Assembly: GCA_003508835.1 (NCBI GenBank)
Contig: PUFA01000021.1
Coordinates: forward strand, 9,464,501-9,528,500
Length of the DNA stretch: 64,000 nucleotides
Source: Eonycteris spelaea
Taxonomy: Eukaryota > Chordata > Mammalia > Chiroptera > Pteropodidae
Direction of reading: 5' to 3'
The number at the start of each line of letters is the position of its first letter. The stretch's first letter is position 1. The notes under the pieces are model-generated. The model saw only the letters and a program-made list of their open reading frames with translations, was not told the DNA's origin and ran no database searches. Positions 49,200 to 58,300 of the stretch are shown piece after piece. The translations under genes and the position numbers were made by a program.

Positions 49200-49620
49200 G
49201 GGGGAGATACGTAAAGCCTCTGGCTAATAGGAGTGAATTCTTAAGACAGGATAGAAAGAGGCAGAGCCAAGTTCACAAGAGAGGGGTCACCGTGCATTAG
49301 ACTGTCAAGGTGGTTTAGAAAGCAGCTGGACAGGCAGGCTACCCGATCAGCAGCGAGGACAGCGAGCACAAAGGCATGGAGCAGGACCAGTAATAGATCC
49401 TCCGGAATCGAATTCATGTGGGGGACAAGAATAAAAAGTTGGCAACATCAGAAGGCCCTGAAAACTAGACTAAGGAATGCGAACTTGGTTTTGTAAGCAA
49501 TATGAACAGGCTTTAGACGGAATGCTGGAAATACGAAATCTGCCAGAAGTGTACGGGTGAAAGGGAGCCAATCAATAAATGCGATCCGGCACAAGAAATG
49601 ATATGGGGACCAGCTCTAAG
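49200..49620 (+). repeat. Ancient dispersed repeat, family not resolved
   Basis: AGCACAAAGGCATGGAGCAGGA, TTCATGTGGGGGACA and AGACTAAGGAATGCGAACTTGG resemble a widespread old mammalian repeat that I cannot name with confidence. Confidence 0.35.
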
Positions 49621-49699
49621 GCCGAAACTCCCTGGCAGTCTTGAGACCTGGGGTTTCATTCACCATCGATGGCCACTTATTCTAGTTTCTGTTACTATA

Positions 49700-49885
49700 A
49701 CTAATCTCTCCTACTCACCTACCATGCACCCAGTGCTTTGTAAATCTTATCTCAAAGTCTCCTAATAACCACACATGGTCGACACTATTGAGCCCACTTA
49801 CAGACTAGAGAAATAAAGCCCAGGAAGGTCGGGTTACCCAGATGGGGTCCCACAGGTGGGAAGGGTGCAGCTGAGCTCCCAGGGG
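49700..49885 (-). mobile_element. MIR SINE
   Basis: ACCATGCACCCAGTGCTTTGTAAATCTTATCTCAAAG, CACTTACAGACTAGAGAAATAAAGCCCAGG and AGCTGAGCTCCCAGG are reverse MIR. Confidence 0.72.
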
Positions 49886-50984
49886 CCCCATCTTTTCTAC
49901 TTTTAAGGATGAAGTGCTTTTCAATCAGCTCAGGGTCTTTTAGACAAGGAGAAATATTCTCAAGCTGAATGCAGACTTCACAAGTTGCTCATTCTTGAAT
50001 GTTCCCTGCAAATTAATGACACGAAAATTTATGTAGCAGTCCCCTGAATGCAAAATTCTGAAACCCATTCACAATAAGGTAGCCTATTTCCTACTAATCT
50101 CGACAGAGAGCACATTCGAGGCTCATATCCTTACAGGTGACCCCACATAAAGCCAGTGAAGCTGGAAAAGCAAACACTGCTTCCTCCCCTCACCTCTGGC
50201 TAATAGTGAAGGTCCGCCCATGCTCTAAAACACAAAACAAAATACTATGAAAAGGGGAGGAAAATAGGCCCAAGAACCATTCCCAGCTTAAAAACTATTT
50301 AAAAACATCTCCAGGTAACAAACAAAACCAGGATACCTTCCAGATTGAGTGGAAAAGGTGTTTCCACTTAACTTGAGTGTTGGGTTTGTTCCAGCCCAGA
50401 GTGAACCAAGCTATAAGAAATGGTGGGAAATATTCCAGCTATACCTACTAATTTATTCCTTAAAACATTAATACTTCTTTCTACATTTGCATTTATGATG
50501 ATCACTTATGTAAACTTTACATATTTATTCTGAAAATCAAAGCATTTGTATATGTCCCATCAGTAATCTTCAAAACACCTTTTGCTTGAACAGCATCAAG
50601 TTCCAAAGAACAGGACACCACTTAGTGATAAGTAGGCCCTATAATTTTGCTGTCCTTGAAATATATCACTTTTGTACTTATTTTTCTACTAACAGGACAT
50701 TACAAGATTTTCTCTACTGGACAGTTCAAAAAAGAATGCTCTGCTATAAGATACTGCCACAGATAGAGACAGATCTGTGTTAGTGGTTTGTCTCTAACAT
50801 AGCAGTGTGTCCTCGCTGACTGGCCCTGCTGGCCTCCACCTTAAAGGCAGAACTTTGAAAGCTGATTAGAAATTAATATTGTAAAACATACACTGCAAGA
50901 TTAAAAGTATAACTTTAAATAAATGAAAATTTCCCTAAACACTCAAATCACCAGCAAAAGAGGAAAAAAGCCTCTGCATTCCTA

Positions 50985-51090
50985 ACAAGCTCTTCGACCT
51001 TGGGCAAGTGACCTAACATCTTTGGGTTGACTCTTCATTTAGGAAATGCAGAGGAAGAAGTAAATGATCGCTAAAGGCTAACTTCAATAT
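50985..51090 (+). mobile_element. MIR fragment
   Basis: AGCTCTTCGACCTTGGGCAAGTGACCTAACATCTTTGGG is the MIR core. Confidence 0.6.
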
Positions 51091-51229
51091 TATATTAATC
51101 ACTGAAATAAAATCCAACAACCAGGTCTCTTACACTGAACCAGGCAAGCAAGATATTAGTGTAAGGAAAAAGTTTTTCAACCAGAGAAGGGAGGGCAGGT
51201 TGCAGCTGTCACTGCAGTTCCCCCCACTT

Positions 51230-51243
51230 CCGCTAGGGGGCAG
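51230..51243 (+). promoter_or_regulatory. CTCF-like motif in intron 1
   Basis: CCGCTAGGGGGCAG matches the CTCF core (CCASYAGRKGGCRS) at 13 of 14 positions. It lies 1.7 kb inside intron 1 from exon 1, outside any repeat I recognise. Confidence 0.5.
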
Positions 51244-51689
51244 AGTTCTTCCCAAGGGGAAGCCAGAGACCCCCCTGTGTTCCACAGACAGGTTTCATGG
51301 GGACCGTGACCTTAAATAAAACAAATACAAATTCTATGTCTCATCATATTTCCTAAGGGGCCCAAAACAGAACAAAATAACACCCTCTTCCCCCGAAAAA
51401 AAAAAAAAAGAAAAGTTAAGGATTAGTGTCCTGCAGGCAGAGCCTACGTTTTCTTGCAGATAAAGGCAATTAAACACAGCCCACAGTCTTCCCTCACTGG
51501 CTAACTTGCAACTCCTGCAAAAAGTTCTGGTGCCTTCTTACAGGCATAAAAAAAAGAACTACAGATTAGTAAATGTTACTCTCACAATTACAGATTTCAG
51601 TTTTTTAAAGTAAAAATATGTATTAATAGATGATTAATTCCCTTCCCACCCACCTCTCACAGCGAATGTGGGTGTCACATGTGAGATGC

Positions 51690-51778
51690 CACTTTGAAAA
51701 AACTTGTACACCTGAACCTTACTGGATTTCGTTAAGCAATGTCGCCATAATAAAAATTAATTTAAAAAAAAAAAAAAC
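51690..51778 (+). mobile_element. L1 3' end with poly(A) tail
   Basis: TTGTACACCTGAACCTTACTGG, TTCGTTAAGCAATGTCGCCATAATAAA and a 14-A tail match the L1 3' ends at 16262 and 28150. Confidence 0.7.
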
Positions 51779-52133
51779 TTGATATTATTACACAAGAAAA
51801 TATATTCATCACTTTGACCATTATAAATAGTTGTGTAAATGGGTATCCGGAAATCAGAATGACTTGAAATATTATACCCAATTAAGTGTGATAAAGCAAG
51901 TATCGAACACTGAGGCAAACCTTCACCGGTCTCATTTGCTGGAAGATTCCAAAACTGTTCCAGATTAACAAAATACACCCTGGCTTTCAACGAAGGTCAC
52001 ATTGGACTCTCTTAAGTCAACTAAGTTTACTTTGAGCCACTTCAAATCTCAAACTTAAACAGAATGTATTAAATAAACACAACCAAGAAAGGAAAAGGAG
52101 CCAAGAAATCACAGTAACCCTCGATCCCGGGGC

Positions 52134-52146
52134 GGGGGGGGGGGGG
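52134..52146. repeat. Poly(G) run of 13
   Basis: A pure G run at the low-coordinate shore of the CpG island. Its length is likely uncertain. Confidence 0.95.
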
Positions 52147-52941
52147 AGGTGTTCTCCAGTCAAGGGTTTCAAGTAACTGCGGTGCCCTCAATGACCCTAA
52201 AAGGACATCAGTTCAATCTTTTAAAATAGCCATTGTTGGCCCTAAACGATTTTCTTTACATTCGAATTCCCAATCTGCCAAAGACAGCAGAGAAATACTT
52301 GATCTTTTGATCTCACGTTCTGGAATGATCTCAAGCCCTCAAAGAGCACTTCTCGGTGAGAACCAGAAGCTAGACTCCAAAGGTCCAGTGGGCAGAGAGC
52401 ACGGTGAATGATTAAACCCTCTCCTGCCCGGGCTCGCTCTTCACCACGCCGTCTTCCCTGGAAGTGTCTGCACCCCTCTCACAGGAAGCCGGCACGTTTG
52501 GCGAAGGAAATGCCAGCCCTTTCGTTGGAGAAAGGCTTGTCCCGGCTGACCGTGTTATTGGGCTTCCTGCACCCAGGCAGTCGGGCAAGCAGCTGTCCTG
52601 GCGGGGCCCCGGGACCCTCCGCCTCACCTCGCGCGGGGCAGGCACCGCGGACCCCCGGGCCACCCTGCCACCCACGCACAAGGAAGCTCACCTTGGCTAC
52701 CTCCCGGGCAAAGTGGAAGCGCGGGACAAAACAAAACCTGCCTCGGCTTACTCATCCCGAGGCTCCCCAGGTGGGGTGGGGGGAAGGCAGGCGACTCCCG
52801 GGAAAGTTTCGCCCTCTCGGGCTGGGGGAAAGCTAGCCGGCGGCGGGCGGGCGCGCGACGCGGCGGGCCGATCCCTGCCCCCGGGCACGCGAGGCCAGGT
52901 CCGGGCAGGACGGGCGCCCCGAGGGCCGCGAGCGCACTCAC

Positions 52942-52962
52942 CTCGGGGAAGAAGTTGTCCAT
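52942..52962 (-). CDS. MYO10: MYO10 exon 1, coding part (myosin X N-terminus)
   Basis: This is the initiator segment of unconventional myosin X, an actin motor that moves to filopodial tips and carries PH, MyTH4 and FERM cargo domains further along the protein. Read on the minus strand it is ATG plus six codons, giving MDNFFPE, and ends exactly at GAG followed by the donor GTGAGT (52936-52941). The context ACAATGG has A at -3 and G at +4, a strong Kozak start. Joined in phase 0 to the exon at 12157-12255 it gives a 40-residue N-terminus that matches vertebrate myosin X as I recall it (human MDNFFTEG...), with Pro instead of Thr at residue 6. The segment lies inside a CpG island. The frame stays open into the intron for about 106 codons beyond the donor, but that extension is intronic. 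Very short exons are easily missed by gene finders; confidence comes from the splice site, the start context and the fit with exon 2. Confidence 0.95.
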
Positions 52963-53014
52963 TGTTCCCGCGCGCCCCGCGATTTGCCGGCGTCCGGCGT
53001 CCCGCTCGCGGCAG

Positions 53015-53044
53015 TCAGCGCAGCACCAGGTCCCGGGAAACCAT
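53015..53044 (-). promoter_or_regulatory. uORF 4 in the MYO10 leader (9 codons)
   Basis: The frame MVSRDLVLR ends in TGA, 52 nt before the main ATG. Its start has G at +4 but C at -3. Its end is close to the main start, so a ribosome that translated it would have little distance to regain initiation factors. Confidence 0.45.
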
Positions 53045-53049
53045 GCGTG

Positions 53050-53100
53050 TCACGGCGCGACGCTCGGGAACTCGAGCCCGCGCGGCTCCCCGGGTGCCAT
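53050..53100 (-). promoter_or_regulatory. uORF 3 in the MYO10 leader (16 codons, strong Kozak)
   Basis: The frame MAPGEPRGLEFPSVAP ends in TGA. Its start GGCGATGG has G at -3 and G at +4, the best context among the four uORFs and close to that of the main start. It ends 87 nt before the MYO10 ATG, which leaves room for reinitiation. Confidence 0.5.
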
Positions 53101-53152
53101 CGCCTTCTCCCTGCTCGTCTTTCGCACCTTTTGTTTGCTCAAACCCCAGTCT

Positions 53153-53161
53153 CTAGCTCAT
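53153..53161 (-). promoter_or_regulatory. uORF 2 in the MYO10 leader (minimal, ATG-AGC-TAG)
   Basis: A two-codon upstream ORF, ATG AGC TAG, follows uORF 1. Minimal start-stop elements of this type can stall or recycle ribosomes. The context GACGGATGA is moderate. Confidence 0.4.
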
Positions 53162-53203
53162 CCGTCCCAAACGCAGCCTTTGTCTCCTCTTCCTCCAAGT
53201 TCC

Positions 53204-53251
53204 TCACTTTGGGGCACAGCGCTCGCGAGCGGAGAACAGCTGGTGGCACAT
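53204..53251 (-). promoter_or_regulatory. uORF 1 in the MYO10 leader (15 codons)
   Basis: On the minus strand an ATG at 53251 opens a frame MCHQLFSARERCAPK and stops at TGA (53204-53206). The -3 base is A (AGAATGT, no G at +4), an adequate start. It acts only if transcription begins above this point. Whether ribosomes use it is not known. Confidence 0.45.
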
Positions 53252-53301
53252 TCTTTCCCGCGGCGGCGGGGGCGCGGCGGGAGGCTGGGAAGTGCGCCCC
53301 C

Positions 53302-53302
<1 letters not shown>

Positions 53303-53335
<33 letters not shown>
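53303..53335. repeat. (CT)16 microsatellite in the promoter/leader
   Basis: A pure run of TC dinucleotides, (GA)n on the MYO10 sense strand, lies about 340 bp upstream of the start codon. Such tracts vary in length, can form triplex DNA and can bind GAGA-type factors. No function is shown by sequence alone. Confidence 0.95.
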
Positions 53336-53337
<2 letters not shown>

Positions 53338-53490
53338 GATCCGGCCGGAGGCGCTCGGCGCGGGCAGCGCTACAGCGGCCACAAAGCGAGCCCCGAGTCG
53401 CTCTCCGCGCGCGCGAGCACGGCCGCGGTGAGTGCTAGGGCGCCGCGGCTCCGCCGCCTCACCGCCGCTTGGAGACTCGCAGACAGGAGC

Positions 53491-53730
53491 GCCACGCCCC
53501 CGCCCCGCCCACCCGGCCCCGCCCCGCCCGCTCAGGCCACGCCCACTCACCGCCTCGCCCCGCCCCCAGGAGTCCAGCCCCGCCCACTCAGCGGGATCCT
53601 GCCGGGCCGCGGCTGCCGCGCCTTCCAGGAGCCCAGCCCTCAACCAACCCCGCCCCGCGCTTCCGCGGGTCGGACCCCGCCCTGCCGGCGCGCCCCGCTC
53701 CACCCACCACCCCGGCCCCGCCCACTCGGC
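53491..53730 (-). promoter_or_regulatory. GC-box (Sp/KLF-type) cluster upstream of MYO10
   Basis: At least seven copies of CCCCGCCC or CCGCCC on the plus strand (GGGCGGGG in the direction of the gene) are packed into 240 bp. A longer unit, (G/A)CGCCCACTC, recurs at about 53540, 53580 and 53718. On the sense strand the G runs near 53493-53530 also fit a G-quadruplex pattern. Binding by Sp1-like factors is inferred from the motif. Confidence 0.75.
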
Positions 53731-54279
53731 CCAGGCCCTGCAGGCTCAGCAGGGGGGGAAGGCGGAGCCGGCGCGGCTCCCACTTCTGTTCCCGCCTCCC
53801 CACCTAGAGGTGGGCGGGGGCGTTGACTCTTCCCTCGGGTGAAGAGACCAAGAAGTCACCCGGAGGAGGGGCTGGGGGACTCTTCTGTGTCTTTGATCTT
53901 TAGCAGACCCTGGAACCCACTCAACGCGGATCTCATTAACGCAGCTCCGCAGACGAGCGACCCCGGGGAAGGAAGCGGGGTTCGCAGAGCTGCCTCGGCT
54001 GTTGGGCCAGATCAAAGCGGAGAACCGAGACTAATCAAGATTTCTGGAAGCTGCCTTCCCGTCTTGAGTTTCTTTCCTGCAGTCAGGTTAACAGACGTTT
54101 TCATGGCAGCGGGAAGAGCAGATTTGTAAACTGGAAGACGACTTGGCCAATAGCACCTTTAAAAATGTAACTTTTCTGGGACCTAAAGGAAACAGGCAGA
54201 TGTAAGTGAAATGGATGATGAAGGATCAAACCCACATGTACTGAGTCCTGGTTTCCTCTAGGGAGGGCAAGTCCACAGA

Positions 54280-54415
54280 TTTTAGCGTGCACAAGAATCT
54301 CTTGGGAATCTTGCTAAAATGCACATTGGAACACTTTGGGGCGAGCGCTGACAATCTTCATGTCTAACGACAAGCTTCCAGGTGCCCTCAAAGGGTGTCA
54401 CCTGGCCCTGTGTGT
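54280..54415 (+). mobile_element. MER5-type hAT fragment
   Basis: TTTAGCGTGCACAAGAATCTCTTGGGAATCTTGCTAAAATGCACATT is the MER5 5' text. The 3' end is weak. Confidence 0.6.
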
Positions 54416-54689
54416 TCAGCAAACTGGAGACTGTAACAGAGAAATGGAGAGCAAAAGTTTAGAAACTTAAGTAACAATTTTAAAATGCGACGACACCCAA
54501 GCACATGGCCAGTGGACTCTTTGAACCGAATATAAACCAGTTTGGGTGCCGTCAGACTCCGTGGTGAGTCATATCTAACACAGAAGGGATCTCATGTATT
54601 GGCACCTGGAAGATTGGCAACAAAAATGACTAGTTCTTCACCACACAAGGTATGAGACACTCTTACTCTCTCTAGGGAATTTACCAACT

Positions 54690-54960
54690 GCTCCCCATCC
54701 TTTAAAACTCAAGCCAGAAAGTCACATCTTCCCAGGGAAGCCTACCCAGACATGCCAAGTCATTCATCCCACTTCCAGCTCCACCTCACTACAGGGTGTG
54801 GCTTATTCCTAAGACTCGAGAAAACTACATAATGTCGTAAGGGGCTTTTTTTTGATGTTCTACCCATCTTTAATTGGGAAAATGGAAGCTCTTAAGAGAG
54901 GGAATGGTGCTTTAAAATTTGTGTCTCTAGTCTGTCTCAGAGAATGAAAAAATGAGCGAA
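54690..54960 (+). mobile_element. L2 3'-region fragment
   Basis: TCAAGCCAGAAAGTCACATCTTCCCAGGGAAGCCTACCCAGAC and TGGAAGCTCTTAAGAGAGGGAATGGTGC follow L2. Confidence 0.65.
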
Positions 54961-55414
54961 CGCATGAAGCATCCTTCTATAATCCTTGTGTGAAAATCCA
55001 AACATGTTCGTAAACTCTCTCTACAGTTCTCCAGCATTATCACGGCATTATCCCACACCCCTTTGGAAAGAGTCAAGGTATATCTTCGTGATGTTGTGCA
55101 ATGCTATTGCCTTGTTTCACAGGTTTACACACTTAAGCCATTAAAAATTGCATCCCAGGTTGCAAAGAAAGTTAAGATGGAGCCAGGATAAATGCCAGCA
55201 ATCCCAGGCACCATCCGAAGTGCTTAGTCAAATGAGTCCTGCTGCCACCTGCGTTCAGATACAGGCGCAGAACAATTACAGTCATTATGGTATTATTAAT
55301 CTGTAGAGAACATCTTTCAAGAGAAATTACCAGGCAGCTTGTTCTGGGGAGTGTGTGGGGGTGGCATGGTTCCCAGCATCAGCCCAGCCACTGATGTATT
55401 GCGTGGCCTTGGCC

Positions 55415-55592
55415 AAGATAGTTTTGAACATTGGCTTGTCAATTGTAACAAATGTACCACACTAATACAACGTGTTAGTAACAGAGGAACCTGGGGAGAG
55501 GGGGCAGTAAGGGGGCAGATGGACACCTTCCCCTCAATTTTTCTGTAAACCCAAAACTGCTCAAAAAATAATGTCTAATTTTTTAAGTTACT
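55415..55592 (+). mobile_element. L1 3'-end fragment
   Basis: AATTGTAACAAATGTACCACACTAATACAACG, CACCTTCCCCTCAATTTTTCTGTAAACCCAAAACTGCTC are an L1M 3' end. Confidence 0.75.
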
Positions 55593-55751
55593 TCCCTGTT
55601 GATGAAGAAGGTATGGTTAATAATTACCCACAACTTGACTCATACAAAGAATCATGAGCCAGATCCAATATGTACAAATTTAGCTTTACCGAATTCCTAT
55701 AATTTTTAAAAAAGTGTACACCACCTTCCCCAGATCCCCTGGGATAGTTCT

Positions 55752-55782
55752 TAAACAAAACAAAACAAAACAAAACAAAACA
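55752..55782 (+). repeat. (AAAAC)n tract
   Basis: Six AAAAC units. Confidence 0.95.
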
Positions 55783-55784
55783 TG

Positions 55785-55880
55785 ATTCTCAATCTCAGGG
55801 GTGGGCTGGGTGCCTAAGAATTTGTATTTTAGTAAGCATCCAAGTAGGCAACTCTGAGTGTGAGAATCACCACTTTAGGT
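55785..55880 (+). mobile_element. MER5A 3' fragment
   Basis: GGGTGCCTAAGAATTTGTATTTTAGTAAGCATCC and GAGTGTGAGAATCACCACTTTA resemble the 3' half of MER5A. Confidence 0.55.
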
Positions 55881-57729
55881 GGTTAAAATTCATCAGATTT
55901 TTCTTCTAAATGCACACTCTCAAAAAAGTTGTAAAGATAAACTGAGCAGTAAGACAGACTATTTGCTGAACAAGCAGTAAAGTGCATGTTATTTAAAGCA
56001 TTCTAAATAGGATATCTAACTTTCAAGTATTAGAGGTTAAATAGGTTGTTTAAAAGGACTTAAATTTGCAAGGGCTTTGACAAAATTGGACAGAGAAGGG
56101 GAAGCATTTTAAACCAATAGATTTCAAAGAATATCCAGTCTTGTTACTATTTTTAAAAACTTAAATGCTTCTTTTCAAGGATCTGTGTTACTCATTGGTC
56201 AAAGCCGTTTGGGCTAAAACAGTTAAAGCCTGCACTCTGAGAAATGACAGTTAGAGGCTAACAACGTTAATGCTAGAATTGGCACACTGCTCTGAGGCAA
56301 AGTTCCTTCCCAATAATCCTCCTTATTTCTCAAAGATATACTTATGGAGTGTTATATTTTCAAATTAAAACATCAAAAAAAGCTCAAACTGCATTCTCTT
56401 ATTTAGCTGCATAAATGAATCCACAACTGACAAAAATTTATTTTAACATAGATGGGACCATTTTGCCACTTTGAAGGAGAATTATGTATACCTATATGGG
56501 AGTGAAGTAATACAACCTTCCCTGCTTTTGTTTTCCAACCCCTGTGTTTGTTTTTAGTTGAAATGTGTTGTCTTAACTTCCTTTGTGATTTTAAATTGAG
56601 TCGCTTTGTTGTTATTCTGTTGCTTTTCGGCATTTCCTAAGCTGGATGTGTTTTAGTGCGTAGTCTTTGCAATTACCTTTGTTTTTATAAAATACCTCTA
56701 ATTGCTCCAATCAGAGTAATAGTTTAATTACTAGTTACAGAAAGGGAAAGTTCTGGAAGGTTTGGTTTTTGTTTTGTTTTGTTTTTTTTCACAGAAATTA
56801 GAAGTTAATAATCAACACAACTCCAAAATACTGTTTTTCATGCTTAACTAAACAGCATTTAATCCTTTCAGGTCGCTTGTAGTCTTGCATGTTTAAAAAC
56901 TCATGCGTTTGCCTTTTTGAACAAAAAGAAACAAGGGAATTTTTAAATGTTCTTTAAAGTGTTAGACAAGTCTTTTTTACTTTTTATAACTTGTAATTCA
57001 AAAATCCTGAGAGGAATAGAAAGAATAAAAATTTGGGGGGGGGAATACTTGAAATGCTTCCCATTGCAATAGAATTAAACAAGTACAAAAGAATAAACAG
57101 AAATAAAGCAGGGATAAGACACTCAAAAAATTCATTTGCCAGCAGTCATTTTTCTAAACATGATGCGCTAGGGCCTAGGATGCAATTACACTCCATCAGA
57201 GAGCACAAAGTGGACAGTGAATTCCAGCTAAATCCCCATCACTTCAAACTACAACAAGAACGCTTTCTAAATTGAGATCCCACACAAACACAGAGCGTCG
57301 TTGTCATGAATTAATGCATTTCTATTTAAAGTGCTTGGTCCTGTGGAGTGGCATAACTTTCAAAACGCTTGGAGGTAACAGGTCCTGTCCCTCTGGAGTG
57401 TGTGCAACAGCTCCCTTCTCTCTCCGTTTGAATGTTCGCGCCCCCGCTCTTTCCCGAGGCTGAGGCTGATTTTCCAACATCTGCCATCTCCCTGCCTCTG
57501 TTGTAATGCTGGCAGTGTTATGTTTACCACCTCCAAACCTTGTGCCTTCACTTACTCCTCCCCCTTCTTATGTCTTCAACCTTTTCTGCTCACGTGATCC
57601 AAGCCAATAAGTGTGATTAGAGACACAATCACATTCTACTTGCAAATGGCTATTTCTTAACCCCATGGCCCCCTGACCGACTGGGCCATCACTCTTCCAA
57701 CCCCTAACTTTTCACTGTCTGATCTTCAC
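55881..57729. other. Upstream AT-rich stretch without recognised elements
   Basis: Long AT-rich single-copy-looking DNA about 2.5-4 kb upstream of the promoter. It may hold conserved regulatory DNA, but this cannot be told from one sequence. Confidence 0.4.
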
Positions 57730-57886
57730 CCCAAGCAATCAACTCTACAACCCCTTACAATCAGAATTTTGCCCTTCACCCCACACTCTTGAAATTGACC
57801 ATGACCTTGAAATAAATTCAACACCCTATCCTCAAACCTCATCCTCCTTGACATTGCCCCTCTTGTGAAACTAACTTCTCAGCTTC
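57730..57886 (+). mobile_element. L2 LINE, left part of a split copy
   Basis: CCTCATCCTCCTTGACATTGCCC and TTGTGAAACTAACTTCTCAGCTTCCAGG run parallel to the reverse transcriptase coding part of L2. Confidence 0.6.
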
Positions 57887-58071
57887 CAGGCCAGTGTCAC
57901 AGGTGTGCAACCTGCACAGTTAGTTGCATAGGCCCCTAAGCTGAGAAGGGGCCCCAGTCCAGGCTTGGCCTAATACTCTCTTTTGCTGTCTTTGAATTCT
58001 TACTGATTTTTGAACAAGGGGCCATGCTTTTCCATTATGCACTGGGCCCCAAAATTATCTAGCCAGTCCCG
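57887..58071 (+). mobile_element. hAT-type nonautonomous element inserted into L2
   Basis: It starts CAGGCCAGTGTCACAGGTGTGCAACCTGCACAG and ends GCACTGGGCCCCAAAATTATCTAGCCAGTCCCG. The termini are imperfect inverted repeats (CAGGCCAGTG against CGGGACTGGC). The surrounding L2 text resumes after it. The target duplication is weak. Confidence 0.65.
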
Positions 58072-58300
58072 CCTAGCTTTTATAACACGATGTATGTCTG
58101 ATCCTCCCATCTCTTCGACCTCTTTTTCTGTCACTTTAACAGGCTCCTCCTTTCCCTCCCTCCTCCAAAATGTGGTGAATCCTAAGCATGCACTCTCTTC
58201 TCCACTCTTGCATTCTCGACATTAATTCTCAGAACTTCCTCTGCTATCTCTTCATAATTGATTCCCAAGTCCGTAACTCAAACTCTAAGAAGCCCCCACA
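58072..58300 (+). mobile_element. L2 LINE, right part of the split copy
   Basis: CCATCTCTTCGACCTCTTTTTCTGTCACTTTAACAGGCTCCTCC continues the L2 reading broken at 57886. Confidence 0.5.

Larger units (their letters stand above)
12256..52941 (-). other. MYO10 intron 1 (40,686 bp)
   Basis: The intron starts with GTGAGT at 52941 and ends with TTTACAG at 12256, read on the minus strand. It is filled with old interspersed repeats in both orientations, listed separately. No second gene, processed pseudogene with a readable product, or recognised small RNA gene was found in it. The longest frames, such as 244 codons at 29356-30090, have no family resemblance and overlap GC-rich repeat DNA. Confidence 0.9.
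52963..53440 (-). other. MYO10: MYO10 exon 1 5' leader (5'UTR, start site estimated)
   Basis: This is the GC-rich leader between the CpG-island promoter and the MYO10 start codon. The transcription start is not visible. I place the upper limit near 53440, just downstream of the GC-box cluster, by inference. If transcription starts above 53251 the mRNA carries four upstream ORFs (53204-53251, 53153-53161, 53050-53100 and 53015-53044), all closed before the main ATG. A (CT)n tract (GA on the sense strand) at 53303-53335 would lie in the leader or at the core promoter. No TATA box is evident. A noncoding first exon further upstream cannot be excluded. Confidence 0.6.
52430..53830. promoter_or_regulatory. 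CpG-island promoter of MYO10
   Basis: About 1.4 kb is much richer in G+C and CpG than the AT-rich DNA on both sides. It contains MYO10 exon 1 and the beginning of intron 1 on its low-coordinate side and a dense GC-box cluster on its upstream side. No TATA box is seen near the leader, which fits a dispersed, housekeeping-type start. Long open frames across the island on both strands (up to 280 codons) come from base composition and have no recognisable protein content. The edges are judged by eye. Confidence 0.9.

Noticed and set aside
52624..52962. 112-codon minus-strand frame beginning MDNFFPEV
   Set aside because: Only its first seven codons are exon. After GAG it reads through the GTGAGT donor into intron 1.
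52464..53826. Long plus-strand frames (230 and 280 codons) across the CpG island
   Set aside because: They come from GC-rich DNA with few stops, overlap in several frames and consist of low-complexity Pro/Arg/Ala text with no domain. The real coding exon here is on the minus strand.
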